A stretch of DNA of 64,000 nt, from contig CAMWTP010000011.1 of the NCBI GenBank assembly GCA_947177165.1, forward strand, positions 28,780 to 92,779, given 5' to 3'. A model generated the notes under the pieces. The model was not told where the DNA came from and did not search any database. It saw nothing but the letters and a program-made list of their open reading frames with translations. Position numbers and translations under genes: made by a program. How positions within the stretch are numbered: the stretch's first letter is position 1; every line of letters starts with the position of its first letter. This document shows, piece by piece, positions 55,397 through 63,316 of this stretch. The DNA comes from an uncultured Lachnospiraceae bacterium. GTDB taxonomy: Bacteria; Bacillota; Clostridia; Lachnospirales; Lachnospiraceae.

Positions 55397-56881
55397 TCAC
55401 TTCGTATCCGGACTGCGCTCTATGCATCCATAACATTCCAGTTTCACATACCGCCTCATCCTGTCTGCTATGATTTCCGCCTGTTTCATTGTGGCATCAC
55501 CAATCATCGTAAAACCTGTCACGCCGCTCCCCTGAAATACTTCAAATCCCCCTCTGACGCAGTCTGCCATCCCTGCCTTTTTCAATGTCATATGTTCTTT
55601 GTATATTGATAAATCTTTCACTGGATATGTAAATTCTTTGAGCTTCTTAAGCCCGCCTACAGCAGAAAGACCGTCTTCGTTTTGCGCCGTTTCCGTAAGG
55701 TAAAATTCGGTAAGCTTTTTGAGGTCTGCCAGAAAATCCAGATTATCCATTTTATGGGAATCCAGATTGAGCTTCTTCAAATTTTTCATTTTTCCAATAA
55801 AGTCACCGTCATGTAATCCCATATTTATCATATTCAGTTCACCGAGCCCTGTAAATTCGCCCAAATCCTCCAACACAACATCTGTTGCTGCACTCAGGGT
55901 AAGACTCTTTAATGATTTCAGACTGCTCAGTCCCGACAACCCGTCAGCACTCATCTGGACAATGATCAGTTTCTTTAACCCCGGTGACCCGGAAAGTGCG
56001 GACAGCGTCTCCTCCCCAAAAGTACAATTTCTCAGTACCAATTCTTTTAACTGTGGGGCTTTTGCAAGTTTTCCTATATGAATAAGCCTGACACCATTGA
56101 TGTTTAATTCCTTTAAATTCTTCATATGCACAAACAGACTGCAGTCCACGTCTATTCGCTCTTTAGCGTACCCCAGATACATCTTCTTTTCCTTCTCGAG
56201 GCAGCTTAGCGGAATGCTTGGTCTCTCGTAATGCCACTGCCAGTATCCCTCCGGCAGCGCAATCTCCACATCCTTCTCTGACGTCTCTGACAGCGCCAGC
56301 TCTTCCAGCTCGTCAAAGATATGTCCTCCCGTTTTTTCCATGATGTATGGCTCGTCGGCATCCTCCCCGCCGACTGTGATGATACCCTCCTGGAGCCATG
56401 CCGTCATCCTTTCAAACAGTTCATCCAGGCTCCTCGCCAGCAGATAACAGTGGTTGTAATCGATATCCACTGTGATAATTTGTCCGACTGTCCCGCCCTC
56501 TGCCGGTGACAAATCCATGACAAACCACGCCCTTGGACCAACCGCAGCAAACGGAATCCAGTTCAGCTCACACGCCGGCTGTTCCCTGATTGCAGTTGTG
56601 CCCATCGCGGTCAGTTCCTCCTCAAAACTTCCGAAAAATTCCAGCTCAGACATCACGCTCTCCAGTGTCAGAAATTCCATTCCGGCAAAGAAATCGACAC
56701 ATTTTGACTTATCCTCGCCATTAAAATGCTGGTATAATTCCACAAATTCCTCTGGCAGCCCACAGCCTACCTTTTCCGCGGTTTTTGTCAGCTCCGCATC
56801 CGACGCACCCGCATTCAGCCGCTGTGCGATGTCAGGAATGTCTTTTTTTAACTCTGACAGGTACTTTTCCAGATTTTTCAT
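55397..56881 (-). CDS. SMI1/KNR4 (SUKH) domain protein with leucine-rich repeats
   Basis: 494 residues, cytoplasmic. The first ~180 residues are a SUKH fold (CGLPEEFVELYQHFNGEDKS, NWIPFAAVGPRAWFVMDLSP), the fold of many immunity proteins against bacterial toxins. From ~280 to ~450 at least eight leucine-rich repeats follow (LKELVLRNCTF, LKSLTLSAATDV, LGELNMINMGL, LKKLNLDSHKM). AGGAGG precedes the ATG at 56881. It is the first gene before the response regulator and kinase, same strand, 35 bp away. A link to toxin or peptide immunity is attractive but unproven. Confidence 0.82.
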   Translation of the reverse strand: MKNLEKYLSELKKDIPDIAQRLNAGASDAELTKTAEKVGCGLPEEFVELYQHFNGEDKSKCVDFFAGMEFLTLESVMSELEFFGSFEEELTAMGTTAIREQPACELNWIPFAAVGPRAWFVMDLSPAEGGTVGQIITVDIDYNHCYLLARSLDELFERMTAWLQEGIITVGGEDADEPYIMEKTGGHIFDELEELALSETSEKDVEIALPEGYWQWHYERPSIPLSCLEKEKKMYLGYAKERIDVDCSLFVHMKNLKELNINGVRLIHIGKLAKAPQLKELVLRNCTFGEETLSALSGSPGLKKLIIVQMSADGLSGLSSLKSLKSLTLSAATDVVLEDLGEFTGLGELNMINMGLHDGDFIGKMKNLKKLNLDSHKMDNLDFLADLKKLTEFYLTETAQNEDGLSAVGGLKKLKEFTYPVKDLSIYKEHMTLKKAGMADCVRGGFEVFQGSGVTGFTMIGDATMKQAEIIADRMRRYVKLECYGCIERSPDTK

Positions 56882-57060
56882 AACTACCTCCTGTTCATCC
56901 TCGCATTTGAAATATTTTATAAGAATCAGCTTATCACAGGGAAAATGTAACGTCAATGGCTCGATTCTAGTGCACATATCATCAGTTCTTCCCAACTTTC
57001 TGCGATAAACACAACGTTTTCAGTGCTTTGAGATTATCGCCGGACTGCGCAAATTTAAAC

Positions 57061-57108
57061 TAAACATAAGGTAAACATCATACTCCCTTAAAGAAATCCC
57101 CCTATCAT
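57061..57108 (+). promoter_or_regulatory. ABC transporter promoter with direct repeats for an OmpR-type regulator
   Basis: TAAACAT at 57061-57067 and again at 57072-57078 form a direct repeat with 11-bp spacing, the usual layout for OmpR-family binding. A -10-like TATCAT lies at 57103-57108 with no good -35, so an activator bound just upstream is expected. A further TAAAC precedes at 57056. The remaining part of 56882-57155 holds the ribosome-binding site and nothing else visible. Confidence 0.5.
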
Positions 57109-57155
57109 GAATTACACAGGCAGGAACCTGTACATACCGTGATAGGAGGATTTTT

Positions 57156-57884
57156 ATGAATGCAAACATTATCGAAACCGACAGCCTGACAAAAGGCACA
57201 GGCAGTCAGATGCGTGTAAACCACATTGACCTGCGTATCCCGGAAGGCTGCGTCTATGGCTTTCTCGGGCCGAACGGCGCTGGCAAGACCACGACGTTAA
57301 AGCTACTGCTCGGACTGTTGAAGCCGACCGCAGGCACAATCACTATTTTCGGCCAAAAAATGACTGACAAAAACAGGCTTTCCATAATGAAGCACACCGG
57401 AAGCCTGATTGAGAGCCCCAGCTTTTACGGGCACCTCACGGGACTTGAAAATCTGCAGATCGTCGCCAAGCTGAAAAAAGTGCCCGCCAGCGAGATCACA
57501 AATGTTCTTAAGACAGTCCGTTTATACGAACAGCGGGACAAAAAGGTAAAGCAGTATTCCCTCGGCATGAAACAGCGTCTTGGCATCGCCATGGCATTGC
57601 TCGGAAATCCGCGCGTGCTGATACTTGACGAGCCGACAAACGGCCTCGACCCCGCAGGAATCCAGGAAATCCGCGAATTTATCAAAGAACTGCCCATTAT
57701 CCGCCAGATGACAGTTCTCGTGTCAAGCCATCTCCTGAGTGAAATGGAACAAATGGCAGATATGGTAGGAATCATCAATCATGGCAGACTTATCTTTCAG
57801 GGCACACTTGCATCACTTGAATCCCAGGGGGACAGTCTGGAGGATGCTTTTCTAAAATTGACAGGAGGCGGTGAAAGTCTATGA
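57156..57884 (+). CDS. ABC transporter ATPase, lantibiotic-immunity/bacitracin type
   Basis: 242 residues. Walker A is GPNGAGKTTT near residue 39, the Q loop lies in SLIESPSFYGHLTG, the signature is YSLGMKQRLGIAMALLG and Walker B is VLILDEPTNGLDPAG. The SLIESPSFYGHLTG stretch is characteristic of LanF/BcrA-type ATPases that protect producers or targets from lantibiotics or bacitracin. AGGAGG precedes the ATG. It overlaps the permease gene by 4 bp and is divergent from the kinase operon. Confidence 0.9.
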   Translation: MNANIIETDSLTKGTGSQMRVNHIDLRIPEGCVYGFLGPNGAGKTTTLKLLLGLLKPTAGTITIFGQKMTDKNRLSIMKHTGSLIESPSFYGHLTGLENLQIVAKLKKVPASEITNVLKTVRLYEQRDKKVKQYSLGMKQRLGIAMALLGNPRVLILDEPTNGLDPAGIQEIREFIKELPIIRQMTVLVSSHLLSEMEQMADMVGIINHGRLIFQGTLASLESQGDSLEDAFLKLTGGGESL

Positions 57885-59443
57885 TTTACTATTTATCCCT
57901 GGAATTAAAAAAGACCAGACGGCGCGGCATCTGGATGGTTCCCGCAGTCCTTCTCCTGGTCATCACGGCATGGGCCGGATACAACATGAACGATGAGCGT
58001 TTTCTGGAATATGGCTGGCTGATGGCACTGTTTAACGTTCCTCTCCTGAATGCGATTCTGATTCCGACTGCCATTGCCGTCTTTGCAAGCAGAATCATCG
58101 ATATGGAACATAGGGGAAATACCTGGAAAATGCTCGAGACGCTGCAGAGTAAATTGAGCATCTATCTCACAAAAGTTCTGTATGGATTGATTGCAGTCCT
58201 GATTTTTTCCCTCCTGGAACTGATTGTCTTTCTGGTGATGGGATATATGATCGGCTTCAAAGGCACGCCGGATCTATGGGCATACGGGCTGTTTTTTTTG
58301 CAGACCTTCGTGATATCTTTGAATTTGTATCTGCTGCAGATGGTCATCTCCATGATTTTTTCCAATCAGGCCGTCGCACTCTGCACCGGACTCTGCGGCA
58401 GTATGGCCGGGCTGTTCCTGATGTATGTGCCGCAGTGGCCCTTGCTCAGAAATCTTGTTCCGTGGGGACACTATGGAGCGACCATGTTTGTCGGTATGGA
58501 CACTGAGGTAAACCGCATCAATGGATTTTATTATATGAAGCAGGAGAACGGATGCATCTTTTTTATCATAGGCTGGTTTTTCCTCCTGCTGATTGGCGGC
58601 TGGTTTATCTTTCAGAAGATGGACACAGACGGGTATCATTTTTCGTTAAAAAATTATGGTTCGCACAAAAATGCCAGTGCCGCGGCAGGGAACCGCTTCT
58701 CCGCATCCCATAAACCTGTCCGAATCCCGCATTTGCCTGTTGAATTGATAAAAATAAAGCGCACGCCAGTATGGATTGCTTTTCTCATTTTGCCGCTGAT
58801 TTCTGCACTGATTGGAACCGCCAATTACCTGAACAATCTTGGGCTCCTGCAAAGCACATGGCATTCCCTGTGGACGCAGCATTCCCTGTTTTTCTGTTAC
58901 TTTTTTATGCCGCCGCTTGTAGGCGTCTATGCAAGTTATCTGTGGCGGCTTGAACACAGCGGCTCCAACTGGAATATGGTGCTGGTCAACACGCCGGCAT
59001 GGCGGATTGTATTGGACAAAATTGCAGTCTGTTCCGTCATCACATTTCTCACTTTAGGGTGGTTGTGCCTTCTGTATATTTTATGCGGTCTGTATGTCGG
59101 TTTTACGAAACCTGTTCCGGCGGAGCTGGCAGAATGGTTTGCCTGCGGTGTCCTTGGCGGTGTGGCCGTCTGCGCGATACAGTGTTTTCTGTCGCTCGTC
59201 ATCAGAAGCTTCGCTATTCCGATTGGCCTGGCGCTCCTTGGCGGATTCGCCGGACTGGCCGCCACTGCAAAAGACAGTTACTACCTCCTTCCTTACTCCC
59301 TTATGAGCAGGGGCATGCGCGCCAATAATCCAAACCTCACCGTGGATGCAGCTGAATTTATCAGCTACTCTGTGTTTTTTATCATACTGTTCTATCTGTT
59401 GAGTGTGTGGTATATCAGAAGCCATGATGTGAAAACGCAGTAA
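57881..59443 (+). CDS. Double-length ABC-2 permease, LanE/LanG-like fusion
   Basis: 520 residues with about twelve membrane helices in two similar halves (about 1-255 and 285-520). Each half opens with the same kind of element (LSLELKKTRRRGIWMVPAVL and LPVELIKIKRTPVWIAFLIL), and each has the pair MEHRGNTWKMLETL or LEHSGSNWNMVLVN after the second helix. Single lantibiotic-immunity permeases are ~250 residues and come as LanE and LanG pairs; here both appear fused into one chain by a ~30-residue linker. It completes an exporter with the overlapping ATPase. The substrate is unknown. Confidence 0.87.
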   Translation: MIYYLSLELKKTRRRGIWMVPAVLLLVITAWAGYNMNDERFLEYGWLMALFNVPLLNAILIPTAIAVFASRIIDMEHRGNTWKMLETLQSKLSIYLTKVLYGLIAVLIFSLLELIVFLVMGYMIGFKGTPDLWAYGLFFLQTFVISLNLYLLQMVISMIFSNQAVALCTGLCGSMAGLFLMYVPQWPLLRNLVPWGHYGATMFVGMDTEVNRINGFYYMKQENGCIFFIIGWFFLLLIGGWFIFQKMDTDGYHFSLKNYGSHKNASAAAGNRFSASHKPVRIPHLPVELIKIKRTPVWIAFLILPLISALIGTANYLNNLGLLQSTWHSLWTQHSLFFCYFFMPPLVGVYASYLWRLEHSGSNWNMVLVNTPAWRIVLDKIAVCSVITFLTLGWLCLLYILCGLYVGFTKPVPAELAEWFACGVLGGVAVCAIQCFLSLVIRSFAIPIGLALLGGFAGLAATAKDSYYLLPYSLMSRGMRANNPNLTVDAAEFISYSVFFIILFYLLSVWYIRSHDVKTQ

Positions 59444-59531
59444 TCCCAAAACAGGAAATCGAAAAGGTTTCCTAGTTACCTGCTCACATTTTTTTATATT
59501 TAAACGTAAGTCTCCCGCCGTCCGCTCAATC

Positions 59532-59540
59532 TGATATAAT
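59532..59540 (+). promoter_or_regulatory. Extended -10 promoter of the DUF1062 transcript
   Basis: TGATATAAT, an extended -10 (TG-N-TATAAT) with no recognisable -35. The transcript should start near 59547, giving a ~140-nt leader that holds a tiny open frame and a hairpin. Confidence 0.6.
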
Positions 59541-59582
59541 AAATCGAATCAAAAAATACCGAAATGAGAGGAGCATTCTTTT

Positions 59583-59609
59583 ATGACTACACCCGTTTGC
59601 TTTGCATAG
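59583..59609 (+). CDS. Eight-codon leader peptide (MTTPVCFA)
   Basis: ATG-ACT-ACA-CCC-GTT-TGC-TTT-GCA-TAG with a strong AGAGGAG site 9 nt upstream. Far too short for a functional protein, but strongly placed for translation; its stop codon lies at the foot of the next hairpin. The layout is that of ribosome-stalling attenuators controlling antibiotic-resistance genes. Confidence 0.55.
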   Translation: MTTPVCFA

Positions 59610-59650
59610 CGCGGCTATTGCAAATAAAACAAATCCGTAATAGCCTGCGC
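59609..59650 (+). promoter_or_regulatory. Hairpin after the leader peptide
   Basis: GCGCGGCTATT (59609-59619) pairs with AATAGCC-T-GCGC (59639-59650), an 11-bp stem with one bulge and a 19-nt loop. It overlaps the leader peptide stop codon and ends 21 nt before the ribosome-binding site of the DUF1062 gene. It has no U-run, so any control would be translational or by an alternative fold. Confidence 0.6.
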
Positions 59651-59684
59651 ATCTAGAGCGTGTTTAAATCAACAGGAGATGCAA

Positions 59685-60254
59685 ATGAGCTATTTAAAAA
59701 CAATTGAATACAGAATCAATCCAACACAGTCTTTTACGATACGCCGCAGCTGCTCCGGCTGTGGACAAAAGTCAAGGTTCAAAAATACGGGGAAGTTCCG
59801 CGTCAACGCCAACGGCAGCAAGCTTGATGTATGGCTGATCTACCAATGTGAAAAATGCAGGCATACTTTCAACCTTACGATTTATGAGCGGCAGAGAAAT
59901 ACCAGCATACCAGCAGGCGAATACCAGCGTTTTCTTGACAACGATGAACAACTCGCCGAAGAATATGGCAGAAATCATCAGTTATTTCAGAAAAACAAGG
60001 CGGAAATCGATACGAAAACAAGCAACTATGAGTTGATTCAACTGCAGGAAACAATGGACGAAACTGTATGTGACAACCGGACCCTGATCACAGTGCAAAA
60101 TCCCTATCACCTGAAAATCCGCCCCGAAAAGCTTGTTTCAGAAATTTTAGGACTGTCCTCCAATCAGGTCAAAAAGCTGATCGCACAGGAAACGATTGCC
60201 ATACAGTCGACAGCACAATCGGTCCGTATATCTGTTTCAGGAATTTATGCGTAA
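59685..60254 (+). CDS. DUF1062 domain protein
   Basis: 189 residues, cytoplasmic. An N-terminal zinc ribbon is clear: RRSCSGCGQKSRF and YQCEKCRHTFNL supply two CxxC pairs. A basic region with ERQRNTSIPAGEYQRFLDND follows; the C-terminal part (RPEKLVSEILGLSSNQVKKL, IAIQSTAQSVRISVSG) looks like a small S4-like RNA-binding motif. AGGAG precedes the ATG at 59685; the ATG at 59679 is too near it. DUF1062 has no established function. The leader peptide, zinc ribbon and S4-like tail together suggest a ribosome- or RNA-related role; this is inference. Confidence 0.75.
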   Translation: MSYLKTIEYRINPTQSFTIRRSCSGCGQKSRFKNTGKFRVNANGSKLDVWLIYQCEKCRHTFNLTIYERQRNTSIPAGEYQRFLDNDEQLAEEYGRNHQLFQKNKAEIDTKTSNYELIQLQETMDETVCDNRTLITVQNPYHLKIRPEKLVSEILGLSSNQVKKLIAQETIAIQSTAQSVRISVSGIYA

Positions 60255-60365
60255 TATACACTCTTTCACCTTGGAGAACTTATAAAAGAGAGCGTTGACT
60301 TCAAAAAGGATATCATCGCAAAAATGGAAGAATTCCAGAAAAGTGTCATTGACCATGCCTTATAG
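60255..60365 (+). pseudogene. C-terminal gene remnant, copy A
   Basis: Open frame without a start codon ending ...KESVDFKKDIIAKMEEFQ, then KSVIDHAL and stop, directly after the DUF1062 gene. The same C-terminal sequence recurs at 63515-63605 with three more residues (EYP). It is probably the tail of an unidentified gene carried by the repeat. Confidence 0.45.
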
Positions 60366-60438
60366 ATGACTGCTGCAGACCACGCAGCAGTCATCTTTCT
60401 TTCCATATCCGCTCCGCCCATACTGCTGCCGCATAGAT
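60284..60438. repeat. Direct repeat, copy A (155 bp)
   Basis: Nearly identical to 63515-63678, differing by a 9-bp in-frame deletion (GAATATCCC) and a few bases. It spans the remnant tail, a shared terminator hairpin and the 3' end of the small membrane protein gene. Confidence 0.92.
60365..60402. terminator. Terminator within repeat A
   Basis: GATGACTGCTGC-N7-GCAGCAGTCATC, a perfect 12-bp stem, followed on the plus strand by TTTCTTT. It contains the stop codon of the convergent small membrane protein gene. Confidence 0.8.
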
Positions 60439-60549
60439 TCCTACACCCACCAAAACCGACAGCAAAAAGTCATCCAATATACGGCTCAATCCTGTAATCA
60501 CCAAAATCACTGGTATCAGCGGCGCCCTAAATACTTGATGTTCTCTCAT
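60391..60549 (-). CDS. Small membrane protein, 52 aa
   Basis: MREHQVFRAPLIPVILVITG then LSRILDDFLLSVLVGVGIYA and a basic tail (AERIWKER): one or two hydrophobic helices with charged ends. GGGAGGGGAG precedes the ATG at 60549. It overlaps the 3' end of the MerR-type gene by 23 bp in another frame, so the two form a unit. Its last 16 codons are duplicated in repeat B. The function is unknown; it may be a membrane partner of the regulator. Confidence 0.65.
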   Translation of the reverse strand: MREHQVFRAPLIPVILVITGLSRILDDFLLSVLVGVGIYAAAVWAERIWKER

Positions 60550-61417
60550 GAGCAGTCTCCCCTCCCAGTTCTGGATACTGCTGCAGAAATTTTTCATTCG
60601 CTGTCTGCAGCGCCTCATAATACGCCCGATAAGACTTGCTCAGCCGACACATCGCCGGCAGAAAGATATCATTATAACCGCTTGTACTGTTAAACTGCTT
60701 CAACGTCTCTTCCAGACGATATGCCGGTGACATTTTATATTCTGCAGTTTGTTTATAGGCCATGCAGGTTTCAATCGCTTCGCGGTGCCCGTCAATATAG
60801 TTCTCGATATCGTATACCGCACTGCGCATGCCAGCAGACACCTTTTCGAGAATACCATCATCAAAATCCACTGTTATTTCATCATAGTACGCCCGCAGCT
60901 CTTCTGGAATCTCAAAATGAATCCCATCCAGGAAGGCAATCATCGTGTCAAACGCCTCCTGCTGCTCCTCCGTCTCAACAGGCTCACCCAGATACAGCGC
61001 AAAATGCTGACAAATAAAATTTCCGTAATAACCCGGAAACGCATTTCTCAAACGCTCCAGGACAGACTGCTTTCTTTGGATCTGCTGCAGCTTCTTTTGC
61101 ACTGCCTCCCAGTCCTGTGTTTCGGCAAGCTCCTGCACCAGTTTCTGCTTCTCCTGCAAAACGGAAATCTCCAATTTTTTTTGATGGGATATGTCATTCA
61201 ATGATGCTGTCCAGTCTTCCAAGACACCCCAGATATCAGCGACTGACAGCCCTAATCCCCTCAAAACGGAAATCTTTTTCAACCGGGCGATATCGCTGTC
61301 TGAAAAATCGCGGTATCCATTTTCCCGCACCGACGGCGCAATCAGTCCTTGCTCTATATAGTATTCCACTGCCTTTTTCGTCAGTTTACATTCCTTACAA
61401 ACTTCATTTACAAGCAT
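60527..61417 (-). CDS. MerR family transcriptional regulator
   Basis: 296 residues. The N-terminal winged helix reads CKECKLTKKAVEYYIEQGLI and GYRDFSDSDIARLKKISVLR, followed by a long dimerisation coiled coil (HQKKLEISVLQEKQKLVQEL). The C-terminal ~170 residues are an effector or accessory domain of unknown type, rich in aromatic residues (YYGNFICQHFALYLGEPVET). The ATG at 61417 follows GAGAGGGG. The promoter in front has a 19-bp spacer, the hallmark of MerR-controlled promoters, so autoregulation is likely. Confidence 0.88.
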   Translation of the reverse strand: MLVNEVCKECKLTKKAVEYYIEQGLIAPSVRENGYRDFSDSDIARLKKISVLRGLGLSVADIWGVLEDWTASLNDISHQKKLEISVLQEKQKLVQELAETQDWEAVQKKLQQIQRKQSVLERLRNAFPGYYGNFICQHFALYLGEPVETEEQQEAFDTMIAFLDGIHFEIPEELRAYYDEITVDFDDGILEKVSAGMRSAVYDIENYIDGHREAIETCMAYKQTAEYKMSPAYRLEETLKQFNSTSGYNDIFLPAMCRLSKSYRAYYEALQTANEKFLQQYPELGGETAHERTSSI

Positions 61418-61438
61418 TTTTTCACCCCTCTCAGCCTT

Positions 61439-61469
61439 ATGATAAACCAATCCCCAAGGGTGCAGTCAA
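61439..61469 (-). promoter_or_regulatory. MerR-type promoter with 19-bp spacer
   Basis: TTGACT (61469..61464), a 19-bp spacer and TATCAT (61444..61439) on the minus strand, 22 bp before the MerR gene. The long spacer is what MerR proteins untwist to activate transcription. Confidence 0.6.
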
Positions 61470-61548
61470 TACTTTTTCAGAATAATTTTCTTTCAACACA
61501 TATCTGCGTAATACGATACAGATATTTCTTTTCTGGACAGATGAAAGA

Positions 61549-61674
61549 TTAGAACGACTGGTCAGAAAATACTACTGTAACAACCTGGACCAGATCCATT
61601 CCTTCAAATTTCGAAGGTTCAAAATAGTCTTGCGGGGTGTAGCTTTGCATCGCTGTTCCACTGTCATATACCAT
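61549..61674 (-). CDS. Possible 41-aa protein or gene tail
   Basis: Open frame from ATG at 61674 to TAA (MVYDSGTAMQSYTPQDYFEP and on to VVFSDQSF). The frame is open upstream to a stop at the end of the lipoprotein gene, and no ribosome-binding site is evident. It may be the tail of a lost gene. Confidence 0.3.
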   Translation of the reverse strand: MVYDSGTAMQSYTPQDYFEPSKFEGMDLVQVVTVVFSDQSF

Positions 61675-61703
61675 AACGGCAATTGGAATTTCAGTATTTA
61701 ACG

Positions 61704-62156
61704 CTATCTCCTAAACGATTCCAAAAAGCCTCTTGTACTACCAACAATCTTTTGGTCTGATACAATAGGCTCCGTCTGAAAAGAATATTGACCAGCATAG
61801 TTAATATTGATATCAATACAATCGTTTTCGCGCAGCTGCATTGTCAAACTTCCAGAGAGTAACTCTGAGGATTCTCTCTCTACGCCGCTCGAAATAGCCC
61901 CACCTCCAATTTTTTCCCACACATTGACATCAACAAGGCGGTAGATATTGACATTAATGGTCTGCGTTTCTTTGGGAGCGTGGAATGTAAGAATCTGTGA
62001 AGTGTCGGACATCCCGAAAGCTTCAAGCAAATCCTGTTCCCTTTCCGATAATTCGTAAGGTGCAATCCCTTCTTTATCGGAAGAACTTTGGACATTTGAG
62101 CATGCTGTGAAAACAAATAAGAAATTAAGGGATAGGATAAACAAAAGTTTTTTCAT
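61704..62156 (-). CDS. Putative lipoprotein of unknown function
   Basis: 150 residues. The N-terminus is a lipoprotein-like signal (MKKLLFILSLNFLFVFTACS) with an atypical Phe at -3 of the lipobox. The mature part is small and Ser/Glu-rich, predicted beta (IAPYELSEREQDLLEAFG, FHAPKETQTINVNIYRLVDV). No family recognised. GGAGG precedes the ATG at 62156. Gene order suggests no clear operon; it stands after the HNH gene and an EEP remnant on the same strand. Confidence 0.65.
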   Translation of the reverse strand: MKKLLFILSLNFLFVFTACSNVQSSSDKEGIAPYELSEREQDLLEAFGMSDTSQILTFHAPKETQTINVNIYRLVDVNVWEKIGGGAISSGVERESSELLSGSLTMQLRENDCIDININYAGQYSFQTEPIVSDQKIVGSTRGFLESFRR

Positions 62157-62267
62157 TGAACATTCCTCCATAGATTTACGGCGCAAAGAGCATATGAAAC
62201 GATTGCATTTGATATGCTTTCACGCTGTCACTGCTATCTTGTTTTTGTAACCTCATAGAATACTTTC

Positions 62268-62393
62268 CTAAAATTCTATTTCAACCATTATGCCATAATG
62301 GTCGCTTGCAGCAAGGTTGGTTTCTTTTGAAATTTTCGTGCCGAATAACATATAATTCTTTAGCTCAGGATATGCAGCAGGATTTTCATTTAT
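62268..62393 (-). pseudogene. 3' remnant of an endonuclease/exonuclease/phosphatase-family gene
   Basis: An open frame without start, read on the minus strand: ENPAAYPELKNYMLFGTKIS, KETNLAASDHYGIMVEIEF and stop. The SDHYGI motif (catalytic Asp-His of the EEP fold) close to the C-terminus is typical. Everything before it is gone, and the frame meets the end of the HNH gene within 4 bp. The HNH gene or a deletion has replaced the rest. Confidence 0.6.
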
Positions 62394-63277
62394 CTATCAA
62401 AAATATTTTCCCGGTGAAATTTTAAATATCTTTTATTACGTTCAGTCAATTCTATATGCATTCTACAATTAACATTCAGAAACACTTTATCGATTTCTGT
62501 TAATCTGTCAGAAATCATAATGTTACCATCATTATCAAAAGTAATATATCCTTTATCAAATAATCTGTCATGGTTAGGACACATCAAAAAACCATTATCA
62601 ACATCTAATTTTTCTTTTGGTTCGCTTTCTATCCAAGGTTTGATATGACTTGCTATCAATAGTGTCCTGTTTTCTACTCTGCACAGGCAGCATCTGTTAT
62701 ATCTCTTTAGCAATAAATCCCGAAATATTCCTTGATTAACTCTGACATTTATAATTGCTTTTTTTGATTCACCCTCTACATTTAAAGAACGAATTTCTTC
62801 TTCTATTTCTTGCACTATTTCGATTACTACGTTATTACAGCGTTCTCCTTTATTTGTAAGTTCATTTTTATCAGGCACACAATTCCGAATAGGAAAAAAA
62901 TATTTTATAGGATTCGCTTCGCCTCTTTTATATAGGCTTGCTATTGATTTATCTATGTACTTATCTCGGATTTCTTTCTCTGCAACTTTGCCATCAAATC
63001 CATATCTTCCCTTTCGAACTTCTGCGTCTGGAAGAGTTGTTCTTCGAATTAATTCTGCTGGTAGCCATTTTTCAATTTTATAGACTTCTTTTATAATACC
63101 TTCATAGACACTGATGGCATAATCCGCATGTTTCGCCTTTTTAATATCTATTTTCCAGTATCCTCTTGTAATATCATATAGCTCGTCTTCTGTCATATTC
63201 TCCTTGTAGGAATGGTTTACTTTTATGGCAATTATATTTTCTGTTATATCTTCATACATCAAAATTTCATTATCCAT
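62390..63277 (-). CDS. HNH endonuclease-family protein
   Basis: 295 residues. The C-terminal domain is a zinc-bound HNH nuclease: YNRCCLCRVENRTLLIASHI (CxxC and the first His), then VDNGFLMCPNHDRLFDKGYI (Asn, CxxH and the catalytic region). The N-terminal ~190 residues are of unknown type (ITRGYWKIDIKKAKHADYAI), possibly a target-recognition part. This HNH variant occurs in stand-alone restriction endonucleases. The gene is clearly more AT-rich than its surroundings (many AAA, ATA and TTT codons), a sign of transfer. No methyltransferase gene is next to it. Confidence 0.85.
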   Translation of the reverse strand: MDNEILMYEDITENIIAIKVNHSYKENMTEDELYDITRGYWKIDIKKAKHADYAISVYEGIIKEVYKIEKWLPAELIRRTTLPDAEVRKGRYGFDGKVAEKEIRDKYIDKSIASLYKRGEANPIKYFFPIRNCVPDKNELTNKGERCNNVVIEIVQEIEEEIRSLNVEGESKKAIINVRVNQGIFRDLLLKRYNRCCLCRVENRTLLIASHIKPWIESEPKEKLDVDNGFLMCPNHDRLFDKGYITFDNDGNIMISDRLTEIDKVFLNVNCRMHIELTERNKRYLKFHRENIFDR

Positions 63278-63316
63278 AGAAAAATCTCCTATCCAAAATT
63301 TTATACAACTAATTAA

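Noticed and set aside
59453..59473. Hairpin AGGAAAT...GTTTCCT after the double permease gene as a terminator
   Set aside because: The stem is only 7 bp with a G-T pair, and the T-run lies about 17 nt away, so I do not list it as a terminator.
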